Source of the DNA: Geosiphon pyriformis
Taxonomy: Eukaryota; Glomeromycota; Glomeromycetes; Archaeosporales; Geosiphonaceae
Length of the DNA stretch: 64,000 nt
Assembly (NCBI GenBank): GCA_016748015.1
Contig: JAAOMT010000301.1
Location: 199,967-263,966 of the forward strand
Direction: 5' to 3'
Shown here: positions 10,441 through 20,097 of the stretch, piece by piece
Layout: every line of letters begins with the position of its first letter
Numbering within the stretch: position 1 is the stretch's first letter
Program-made: the position numbers and the translations under genes
Notes under the pieces: model-generated
Told to the model about the DNA's origin: nothing
What the model saw: only the letters and a program-made list of their open reading frames with translations
Databases searched by the model: none

Positions 10441-11730
10441 TAAAACCAGAACAATACCAACGGAAAAATACAACAAAAAATGAACATACAAAAATATCAA
10501 CAATTGCAACATTATCTAAACACTCAACAGTTCAAGGAGAATTTATCTCATATGGAACGAAGGAGTATCAAACACCAATCAAAATATTTCATCACTCACC
10601 AAAATATACTTTATCAAAAAAATAGAAGGGATCCAGATCAACCAACCAGAGTAATTATGGAGCCAGAAAAAGAGACAATATTATTCAACATGCACTTAAA
10701 TCCAACAGCAGGACATTTTCACAAAGAAGCAACCATGGAAAGAACTAGAAAAAGATACTATTGGCCATCAATATACCCAGACATCATTCAATATGTTCAA
10801 AATTGTGACACTTATCAGCGAAGAGGAGGAACAAGATCCAGTAAACCATTAAGACCAATTAAAGTGGAACAACCATTTGACTGTATGGGAATTGATTTAG
10901 TAGGACTATTAACAATCACCAGCAGAGGAAACAGATACATAGCAGTAGCTATGGACTATCTCACTAAATGGCCAGAGGCAAAAGCAATTTAAAGAGCAGA
11001 TGCAGAATCCGTTGCCAAATTCGTTAATTAGGATTTGATTTGTCGACATGAATGTCCAAAAGAATTATTATCAGACCAAGAAACTCATTTTGTGAACAGA
11101 ACCTTAACAGAATTAAGTCAAAGATTTGGAATCAAAAGACCATTATTATCACCATACCATCCACAAACCAACAGATTAGTAGAAAGATTCAATAGAACAT
11201 TGTGTAAAGCAATAGCCAAGCTCAGCCAAGAAAACCAGAACGATTGAGATTTGTTCATACTATCAGTACTATTTGCTTATCGGACAATGAAACAGGATAC
11301 TACACAAGCAACACCATTTGAATTAGTATATGGGAGAATAGCAATATTACCAGTAGAGAGAGAAATTAATACATATCCAGCTGAACCAATAACAGAGGAA
11401 AATTTTCAAGAAACATTGCTGAAAAGAACATATGACTTAATGGAAACATTGGAAAACAAACAAAAAAGAGCAGCTGATAATATCCAAAAGTCACAAAAAA
11501 CACAGAAAAAAAGATATGATAGTCAACTATCAGACAAACCAGTTGAATTCAAGATTGGAGACAAAGTATTACTATATCATACCAAAGCGGAAAAACAATG
11601 GAGTGGAAAATTTGACCCCAAATAGGATGGACCATTTCACATAGAAGAAATTCTAGGAAATGGAGCTTACAAATTAAGACTGGATAACAAAATTTTAACC
11701 AAAGCAGCACATGGAGATTGACTGAAACCA
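10441..11730 (+). pseudogene. Gypsy-1 integrase
   Basis: Frame 1. The N-terminal HHCC finger region is at 10690-10830: two His in HLNPTAGHFH, then YYWPSIYPDI and CDTYQ, where CDTC is usual, so the last Cys became Tyr. The catalytic core has Asp in CMGIDLVG (about 10885), Asp in LLSDQETHFVN (about 11070) and Glu in NRLVERFNRT (about 11180), i.e. the complete D,D,E set. AYRTMKQDTTQATPFELVYG follows, then a basic stretch and the IDKVLLY/GPF-Y-type C-terminal block ending HGD-LKPYH. Stops are at 10990, 11029, 11245, 11623 and 11719. Integrase cuts the 3' ends of the cDNA and joins them to target DNA with a 4-bp stagger, which matches the duplications seen here. Confidence 0.93.
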
Positions 11731-12546
11731 TATCACAACATCATACTACAATCTACCAGTAATATTTCACAATTAGGAGTACAGAGAATACTAGTCCAAC
11801 CAGATGAGATTCCACAAGATCTGGAACCAATCATTATTATCAACAACAACACGTTAAATTGATCCATCAAAAGAATATATAAGGACATGGTAGACGTGAC
11901 AGGAAATATCAGAAAAATGGAAATTACAGACAATATTTACTCACTAGCACAACAACTCTTTCAATTAATCCAACACCAGGAAATACAGATTACAATCAAT
12001 CAACAAACCATTTGATATCAAGATACTAGAAAGACATTTCAATTTAGAACACAGAAAAAAACTGAAAATACTGTAGACAAAATCATAGCAAAAGTAAAAT
12101 TAGCAATAAAAGAATCGACAAAAGAGTCACTATATCAAGAGTTGACTAAAGAAACTTGGTATTGGTGAATACAACAATTTCCACAAAACTATTGTTATTT
12201 TTACTTGGGACAACACGTAAATATCCAGAATCTATATATGGATAAAATAAAGCGATTATTTGACAAAAAAACACTACAACAATTAGAACATTTTGTAAGA
12301 AAGAACAACTTATCCACACAAGCCCGAGCCATATACTGAATACACACTGCATTTCAAGATAAACTAGAAATATTGCTCAACAGAGCAATGGATATGGTGA
12401 CCAGTAATCAATTGGGAAAAATCACCAATGCTCAATTTGAAGAATTACAGACCCAAATAACACAAGTAATTCTTGAAAATGAAATCCAGGAAATACTTCA
12501 AGAGAGGGAATTACAGGAGTTAGATTTCAATAGAGCTCAATATTAA
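11731..12546 (+). pseudogene. Gypsy-1 C-terminal tail after integrase, unknown function
   Basis: Frame 1 continues for about 270 codons after the integrase, with stops at 11860, 12013, 12166 and 12337, and ends at TAA 12544-12546, only 14 bases before the 3' LTR. The sequence is rich in Gln, Ile, Glu and Leu with long amphipathic helices (for example around 12060-12140 and 12420-12530, FEELQTQITQVILENEIQEI), suggesting a coiled coil. There is no chromodomain motif that I can see. Gypsy-2 has a decayed equivalent (37950-38885) and Gypsy-3 another (46270-46930, minus). The function is not recognised. Confidence 0.6.
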
Positions 12547-12560
12547 AAAGGAGGGAATAA
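12545..12560 (+). other. Gypsy-1 polypurine tract
   Basis: AAAAAGGAGGGAATAA abuts the TGTTATTC start of the 3' LTR. This is the expected primer for plus-strand DNA synthesis. The polyprotein stop codon overlaps it. Gypsy-2 has the equivalent AAAAAAGAAGATAA before 38898, with Gs reduced to As. Confidence 0.8.
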
Positions 12561-13410
12561 TGTTATTCATAGAAATATAGGAAATATATTAGCATAATTA
12601 TTAGCCAATCAGAAATAAGCATAGTAAATGTAAAATTCCAGGATTCCTCTCAGGAATTGCAGGATTCCAGAAATTTCAGGATTTCCAATGAGGAATTGCA
12701 AGATTCCAGAATTTCAGGATTCCTCTCAAAGAAATTGCAGGATTCCTGTTGTGAAGAATCGAGGAATTGAGGAATCCCAATTATGTATATATAGCAGTAG
12801 TATTAGAAACAAAAAAGACAGAATCAATACCACAGAATCCTTAGCCTAGAAACGCAATCATCAAATAAATAATTATTTTATATCTTCATTCACTTCCCCA
12901 CTATCAACCTTTCATATTGATAGTAATTAATACTTGACCACGCTAGAACAATAGCTCTTGATCATGGCTATTGATAGAATACTAATCTGCAAATCACCTT
13001 GGCTTATTTTTTTTCTTTCTTTATTTTCTTTTATTTCTCTTTCTTTATTTTATTTTGATTTGTTGTTGTATACTAATTGATTAAAGATTAAGCACTAAGT
13101 TATTGACGTCAAGAATAGCCTGGTAAAAGACCCAAAAATAAGGGTAGGATTTTATATATTATTGGATAGCTTACCAGAAGGGCACGACTGCCAGAATAAA
13201 TCCGGCCGTCAAGCTGAGAAAAAAATTGGGCATAATTGCGACTCCAGAAAAACTACTACCATTACCACTGAATTTCTGTCCATTATACAAAGGACTCAAC
13301 CAAAACCTTCAGATACAGCATCTTCAGAACAGCCTCAATAGAAGTAGCTTTTGAGCACCAAGTTATGGGTTTGTTATTTAATTTAACAGCAGAAATAATC
13401 ACCTGTAACA
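12561..13410 (+). repeat. Gypsy-1 3' LTR (850 bp)
   Basis: Begins TGTTATTCATAG and ends CTGTAACA, matching 3275-4141 throughout. It has fewer palindromic U3 units than the 5' LTR, which explains most of the 17-bp length difference. TATA box at 12786-12793. Base differences from the 5' copy that I checked are transitions. ATGT follows at 13411. Confidence 0.95.
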
Positions 13411-13758
13411 ATGTAAACATAGGGTAGAAATAGAAAGAATAGGTTTGGTTGGTGATAACAGTTTGGTTTCAGATTTGTCATGTTGTGTTAAGTCTTTACT
13501 GTCAGAGAAAGTAGTTAGAATGCTTAATATCATCGAGTCTTTTATTGTTAGTTTTGGCCATCGTCAGCTCTGTCCTTTTTTCACAGGTTTAGATTGTGAC
13601 TCTTGTGTTGTTTTAGGTATGTAGTGTTGTCTTGACTGACCTGAGTGGTTAGCTACATGTATAAAATGTGTGAGTTGCATTTAGTGTTGACCACTTAGTT
13701 TGGCTGTATGTATTAAATAGTGGTTGGACTTCGCTCATTAAAAGCTTAATAAAAAAAA
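13411..13758 (+). pseudogene. LINE-1 ORF2 C-terminus and 3' UTR (continuation after Gypsy-1)
   Basis: This is the remainder of the LINE that starts at position 1. When Gypsy-1 and one copy of ATGT are removed, codons at 3269-3274 run directly into this segment and stay open to TAG at 13622-13624, adding roughly 70 residues (rich in Leu, Val and Ser, ending DSCVVLGM). The 3' UTR follows. It includes a short box around 13730-13745 (GGTTGGACTTCGCTCATTAA-like) that resembles the 3' ends of LINE-2 and LINE-4 and ends in an A-rich tail at about 13749-13758. Confidence 0.85.
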
Positions 13759-14640
13759 CCCCCAATTTTTAATTATAATTATTAATAAAATACTAATATT
13801 TTTTTTTGTTTTTTTTTTGTTTTTATTGTTGTTATTAAACTAATTAATTGAAAAAATAAGTACTAAAATTATAATATTATAAATAATTTAATAAAAAACA
13901 TAAAACAAAAGCATATAATTAACTTATAACAAATTAAATAATTTATTAAAAAAATAAAAATTCAAAAATAAATAAATTATTATATTAAAAAAGTAAAACA
14001 CTAAATATTAAAAACCATTAATATTTAAATTTTTGTTTTTTATATAAAGAATTTAATTCATAAAAATTTTTAATTTGCCAAAATTTTCAAATAATATATT
14101 TAATTTATAATATTAAATTATAAAACATAACTTAATATATCTATTTATAATATTGGTTATGAATTTTTATTTTTTTATTAAATTAATATTTGTTGTAATT
14201 ATAATAATTTAAATGATTATATTTAATATATGATTTAAAATTAAAATTAAAAATAATAAATATATATATATATTAATTATTATTAAAACAATTATAGATA
14301 ATATAATTATAATTATTAATATTGTTTTTATAAAATTTTAAATTTGTAAATTAAAGTCTAATATTAATAATTAAAATTTCTGTATTTTTTTAAATAATTA
14401 ATTATAAATAAAAATTAACTTTAATATTGAAAAAATTAATATATATTTATGTATTAGTTAAGTATTTTTTTATTTTTTAGACAATAAATTTTGCCAAAAT
14501 ATTTTAATTTGGTATCTAATTTAAATAATTTATTTATTATTAAATTAATAGTTTAAATATAATTTGCTTTTGCTTAATTAATTTAGAATTTTTGGCCAAT
14601 ATAATAACTGCTTAAAAATTATTAAAATACAATATTTAAA
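13759..14640. other. AT-rich spacer between LINE-1 and LINE-2
   Basis: About 0.9 kb of almost pure A/T with homopolymer runs. I see no open frame with protein-like composition, no RNA gene and no clear repeat boundary. The two flanking LINEs meet tail to tail across it. Confidence 0.6.
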
Positions 14641-17099
14641 ATTTTTATTTTTTTTTATTTTTTTTAATGAGTAAGGTCCAAACACTACCTAGTGCTATAT
14701 ATCAAAGAAATAATCTAAACTAGGCATGAATCATGTATTTTCTACATATGACCAGCCACTTGGGCTGATCAGAACAACACTATACAGCTATGTAAACTGA
14801 AACTGAGTTACTTATATCTGAAAAAAACAAACAAGATTTGCAAAAGCCAAAATGAACACCAAAAGCATCAGCAATGCCAAGCAATTTAACCATCCCAGCT
14901 GACAATCCTGAGACCAAACCAGAAACTGAGATGAAAACTGAACTGTTGAGAGAAATTAAACCATTCTTTTCCATAAAAACACAATGTTTAGCACAAACAG
15001 ACCAGACATTATTTCTAAAATCAAGACTAAGAGAGCACACAAATTTGACAATTTTCAAACCAGCAATCTTGAGATCTTGAAAAACAGTGACCATCTTGTA
15101 AAACCAATCATTAAAAACAAAACCCTTATAAAGAGCCATAGACAAAGAGAAGTCAGAAACACATAAAAACAACAGTTGTAGTATGCCCAAAGAAGAATGA
15201 AAAAGACCAGAAACCGCCTTCTAAGAGTCCAGATAGAATTCCAACAACTGATATCGGACAGAATCATTAATCTTGTAAGAGAACACATGATCCGATGTCT
15301 CCACATCACCACAATATAAGCACAACACACTTAGATATAGTCTATTATACAAGCACTTCCAAACAGCAACTGGCAGCCAGTAGTGTAAAGCCTTCATAAA
15401 ATAAGTATGTGCATTAACTGAGAGTTTGCTGGTAAACCAACAGCCATGTACAAGTTAGGGTGCTAAACTAAAGAAGAACGGAGCCAGTTAATCTCAGAAA
15501 GCAAACCATCTGCCAAAAACTTGGAACCAAAACCAATCTCCCAGTGCACACGAAAGACCGAATGATAAATATTATGTATAAAGTGTCTAGAATTGTCAGA
15601 AACCATACTACTATCAGCCATTATGAAGTGTTCACCCAGATAAGAAGGAAGATACCAATTAGAGAGAGAAGTGTTACCAGCAATTATGTCAGCATGCTCA
15701 TTTTCTGAAACACCAGAGTGGTCTTTAACCTTATGCCAGCTGACTTTCAAATTTTTACTGTAAATAATATTGACAATATGATAACATTCAACCCAATACT
15801 GATTACAAAAGTCAGGACACTCCAAATCCAATTCAGACTTATAGGCATCCAGCACAGATTAACTATCTGAAAACAATTTAACAGAGCTCAGTAGGGGAAT
15901 ACTCTCCAGAGCCAGTGCAATAGCCTACAACTCCACCAAAGTGGATGACATTAAACCTAACACAACAATATCCAAATCCAAATAAATATTTTCGAAAAAA
16001 GTGGCAATGCCAACTCTATAACCAACTGTGTTCAGGTTACTAAGGAACTCATCTGTATATACTGACAAACTGTTAGCACCAGCTTGTGAGAGATAATTAC
16101 AGACAAAAGCAAAATCATTAGATTCAAGAATGTTCAAAGAACTAACACCATTCAAAACTGAGGGATGAATAAGAGAGAAACCTTTACCAATGAGAAATAC
16201 AACAGAAAGCTTGAACTACTCAAAAACAGAGCCATGAGAGTCTAATCTTTTCTAATGCTTAAAGGTGTGCCAATCAAAAACAGAACCATAATGATCACAA
16301 AGTTGATTCACAAAGACAATACCATACTGTCAGAGAGAAGAAAAAAACCTGAGAAACTGTAACTCATTCAGAACAGCAGACATAGGGACCCTACCATGAA
16401 ACCAAAAGGGATTGGCCAAAGAGCTGCCCAGAGACAAATTGCAATCAAGAAGAATGCGAACCATGTCTACAAGAAAGTTATTGGAAGCACTGACACAAAT
16501 ATGCACAAGAGAACTTAATAGATAAGCAGAGTGCCAGCATAGAACCTGCAAGTCATGGGATCTGTGAGAGAACAAACAACCCAGGATGCCACCCAAGTTT
16601 GCAAAACTAACAAGAGAGACTATCTTGCCCTCAGACTGAACTTGAAAAAAAGATTTCAAACCATAAAAGAAAGGATAATGAATTGTATTACTAGAAAAAT
16701 TGAGAGGTAGGCTAGATTTAAACTTCAAGCCCTTTCAAATCAAAGCATCCTATTTGTTGCACATACTAACAGGAACAAAGTTGAACTGTGTTCTATAACT
16801 AACTATAGGATGAAGAACTGCCAATACCAAATATAAGAACTGCTTATCTGAGACAGCTTTTTTCAGGACCAGATTGGTAAAAAAACAAATGTCTGAATTT
16901 GCTTTCACTAAACTAGACTTTGAAAAACCTTCAGTTAAGAGAAAAATACCCAGATATTAATGAGATTCACTCTTTTTGGCAATGGAGATTGGCAAGCCAC
17001 TGATAAAAAGAGAAGAAGTACTGACTCTGCTATTGATAGGAATGACCACTGTCTTGTTATTATTGATAGAAATATCATTTATCTGAAAAAATTCACTTG
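14641..17099 (-). pseudogene. LINE-2: 5'-truncated LINE remnant (RT end, RNase H, zinc-binding tail)
   Basis: Minus strand. The 5' cut falls inside the RT just after motif C (first homologous residues SEFFQINDIS near 17095), so this copy is truncated in the way usual for target-primed insertion. Then come the RT thumb region (16330-16980), RNase H (15600-16080) and the C-terminal zinc-binding region and end of ORF2 (14780-15460, with a frame change near 15100-15190). RNase H keeps all four acidic positions (YTDE, LVEL, SDS, ADII) and the HSG motif, but stops interrupt it. The finger reads CLYCGDVETSDHVF with the final Cys changed to Tyr. The 3' UTR holds a box at about 14666-14690 (minus: GTTTGGACCTTACTCATTAA) and an A-rich tail of about 25 bases (14641-14665 on the plus strand). 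Confidence 0.88.
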
Positions 17100-19330
17100 A
17101 ATAAAATTATTATTTATTAGCTAAATTTCTTAAGAGAATAATTTTTAATTAAGATTATTTATATTATTATTAATTAATAAAAACTTTATTGTAAGAATTA
17201 AGAAAAACACTAAAAATTATTAATATTTTGTATTTTTAAATTAAAAAAACACATTAAATAATTGTAAAAATAATTTTAAAAAAGATCTTAAAATAGTAAG
17301 TAAATTTTAGTTTAGTTTCTGAAAAGAAATACATAAATATAATAATTAAAAATTAAAAAATAATTTATATTACAGTATTAAAAAAAAAGTTTTTAATATG
17401 AATATTAATATTATCATACAAATAAAATTAAGAAACTTATAAAAAATTAATTGCAATTAAAATATAATATTAATATTTAATATATTAAGAAAACTATTTT
17501 ATAATAACATATATATATTTTATTTTTTGTAATAAAAATAATTTTGTAAAATTTAATTATAAAGTTATTAAAAAATTTTGACAACAAAATTATTAAAGTT
17601 CATTTAAAATATTTTGAAAAACCAATGTTTTTTTTGTTTTTATAAATAATATATAAAACAACATTGTAAAAATATTTAAATTTAAGCAATTTATTATTTA
17701 AATTATTTACAAAAAATTTTTCCAAAAATGTATTGTCAAATTAAATAAATTATAATTTAAAATTACTTTACTACAGTAATTAAAATTAAGATACAACTTA
17801 CAAAAACATATTTTAAAATTAAAATAAATAAACAGATTATTTGTAATAAATTTTTTAAGCTTAATTATATATAACTGTTTTATTAAAACATATATTTCTA
17901 TTTACTGAATAAATAAAATAAAACCAATTAATATAAACTTAAAATTATTTTAATTATAATAACACAAAATAATATTTTTAAATAAAACAACTTTATAAAT
18001 ATTTTAAAATACTTGTTTAACTTGATTTTATTTAGATAAACTTATTATATTAATAATAAAATATTTATTTAAACTTTATATGTAAAGTACAATTTATGTA
18101 TATAAAAAAGTTAGAATATATATCTTTATAAAAAATAATATTTTTATTATAAAATTCTTAATAAAAATTTATATTATAATACAACTAATATATATGAACA
18201 ACAATATTGGATTTTTTAATATAATAATAATTTAAAGCATATTTTAAAAATTTTTTACATAAATCTTGAAATATAATTATTAATTATATTTTATTTTGGC
18301 CATTATATAGTCTAAATTTCAATTCAATTAAGAATATTTAGACTATTTTTAAATAAAATATTGAAAAAAAAGTTAAAACAATAATAATACACAAAAAAAA
18401 AAAATTTTTAAATAATTTTTATTACAATAGTAGAAAAAAAATAGAATAATCTGTTTAATAAAGCTATTTTTAACTATATTATTAATATGCAAAATTGAAT
18501 TTAAAATTGAATTAGTATAAAAAAAAAACATATTAAATATAAATTTTTTATATATAAATTTTTTACTTATATATTTATTAAATATTAAAATTTAAACAAA
18601 TATTATTATGTATAAAAAAAATAAAAATAAAAAAATACTTTACTATTACTTTTTAGAAAAACTATAAAACAAAAAAAAAATTATTATTATTATTTTAATT
18701 TTTAAAATATTAATATAAAAAAATAAAATACTAAATATTAAAAAACTGTTTTTTTGCAATGTTATTTTTTAAGATTACAAATCAATTTGTATTTATATTT
18801 ATTTTACATAATAAATTGTATTGATTTGTTAATTATTTTTAATTTTAATAATCTATTAATTATGTTATTTTTTAATTGTTTATTAATATATATAAATATT
18901 TTTATTGCTAGTTTTTGTTTTTTGGTCTTATTATTTTATAATATAATAAAATATAACATTAATTTCAGTTATTTAATAAAAAAATAACACAAATAAATAC
19001 AATATATAATATAATTTAATTATTATGTAATATTTTGTTTTATATGTATATAAATACCAGTTAGATTATATTTAATTCAAATTTTTTTGTTATATTTGTA
19101 TTTTTTATTTTAAAAATATAATATAATATAATTTTGTTGTTATATTTTTGCTTCAATAGTAACATTTTACAAAATAATATTTAAAAACTGGGTAATAAAA
19201 TGTGGTTGATAAAATTATAGTAATTTTTATACAGCATATTTTTGTTTTTTTACTTTATTAAATTTTGAAAAAATATTTTTTATTTGTAATATTTTTAATG
19301 GTAAAAAAATCCATGTTTATTTATTTTGAA
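17100..19330. other. AT-rich spacer between LINE-2 and PET100
   Basis: 2.2 kb with extreme A/T content. The one longer open frame (18754-18987, +) encodes mainly Ile, Asn, Leu, Phe and Tyr, as expected from random A/T sequence, and I do not call it a gene. No tRNA, rRNA or transposon boundary was recognised. Confidence 0.6.
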
Positions 19331-19466
19331 AAAGATGGACCCGAGTAATTAACACAAGATCTCAACATAAAGAATAAAAATTCGCATAATTATTTAAATT
19401 TATTAGCTACTTCTGATACTACATAAAACTCTCAGTATCATCGAACTTGTAGAAGCTAGTATAGAG

Positions 19467-19941
19467 ATGGGAGGCTCAAACCTCGAACTATTCAAGGTAA
19501 AACATATTCGTTTGGGTTCCTAAAACAATTAAAAATCACAAGTTATCTGATATAATTTTTTATCCATCATTTTGTTTAGTTTGGATTATACGTTTTCTTC
19601 CCGATAGTCACAATGTATTACGTTGGGGGTCCGGAATTTTATGAGAAACACGTTAAAGGGGTAGGTCATTTAGAGCAATATCATTGTCTTCTTAATATGA
19701 CAACTAATTGTCACGCACAACCAGACCAAATTCTGGCCGCCTCCTGAACAAACAAATGTGAGTCATTATTATGTGATGAAATTTATCTACAGATATACGA
19801 TTCTATTCAAAGATTTTTATATAGAATCCTCCTCGTTCTGCGGAAGATCTACTGATTGAACTTGAAAAATATAAGGCGAAGCAGGCAACAAAACGTGTAG
19901 CAGGTTCCAAAGTACAAGCCGCTGCCACAAATCTTGATTGA
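19467..19941 (+). CDS. PET100: PET100-like cytochrome c oxidase assembly protein (4 exons)
   Basis: Exons 19467-19496, 19580-19660, 19725-19757 and 19825-19941, all GT-AG introns of 64-83 bp in phase 0, give an 86-residue protein. It opens MGGSNLELFKFGLYVFFPIV, the Pet100 signature: a short N-terminus leading into one membrane span (about residues 10-27). PEFYEKHVKG follows, then KFWPPPEQTN, matching the family's WPP motif, and a basic Glu/Lys helix to the end (LLIELEKYKAKQATKR). Pet100 proteins sit in the mitochondrial inner membrane and help assemble complex IV. The ATG at 19467 is the first in frame before the conserved FKFG block. The gene faces TRAPPC8 tail to tail. Base composition is clearly less A/T-rich than around it. 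The spliced frame is intact. Confidence 0.93.
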
Positions 19942-20097
19942 TAATGATATTAGTCAATTTAAAATGCTTGAATTTAAGTCGACTACGAACATAAGATGCA
20001 ATTAGTTACAGTCTGGAAGCAACTTTTGAAGAAGTACGATTATACACAATAGTCAATTATATCTGCATATTAAGGTAAAAAGAATGGTTTCGATAAT
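19942..20097. terminator. Convergent intergenic region, PET100 and TRAPPC8 3' ends
   Basis: 156 bp between the two stop codons must hold both 3' UTRs and polyadenylation sites, unless the transcripts overlap. It is A/T-rich, with TTTAAAATG and ATATTAAGG stretches but no exact AATAAA on either strand that I could confirm. The role is inferred from position. Confidence 0.4.

Larger units (their letters stand above)
3275..13410 (+). mobile_element. Gypsy-1: full-length Ty3/gypsy LTR retrotransposon with dUTPase
   Basis: The element is 10.1 kb with LTRs at 3275-4141 and 12561-13410, a tRNA-type primer site right after the 5' LTR, a polypurine tract right before the 3' LTR, and 4-bp flanks ATGT (3271-3274 and 13411-13414). 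The internal order is gag, zinc knuckle, aspartic protease, Cys-rich region, dUTPase, RT, RNase H, integrase, C-terminal tail. PR-RT-RH-IN is the Ty3/gypsy (Metaviridae-type) order. It sits inside the LINE-1 coding region. I count about 32 in-frame stops (17 TGA, 10 TAA, 5 TAG) and three frame changes, so this copy is not expected to be autonomous. It is the least decayed of the three gypsy copies in the window. Confidence 0.95.

Noticed and set aside
4696-12339. TGA read as Trp (alternative genetic code) because many in-frame TGA sit at Trp positions in Gypsy-1
   Set aside because: TRAPPC8 and PET100 use TGG for Trp and end in TGA, and TAA/TAG stops at Gln positions occur in the same elements. 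Decay explains all of it.
14620-17110. Target duplication around LINE-2 (TAAAATT on both sides)
   Set aside because: The match is short and the flanks are nearly pure A/T, so chance is likely; not listed as a feature.
18754-18987. 77-codon plus-strand frame in the AT-rich spacer
   Set aside because: Its composition is what A/T-rich noise yields (Ile, Leu, Phe, Asn, Tyr); no motif, no promoter context.
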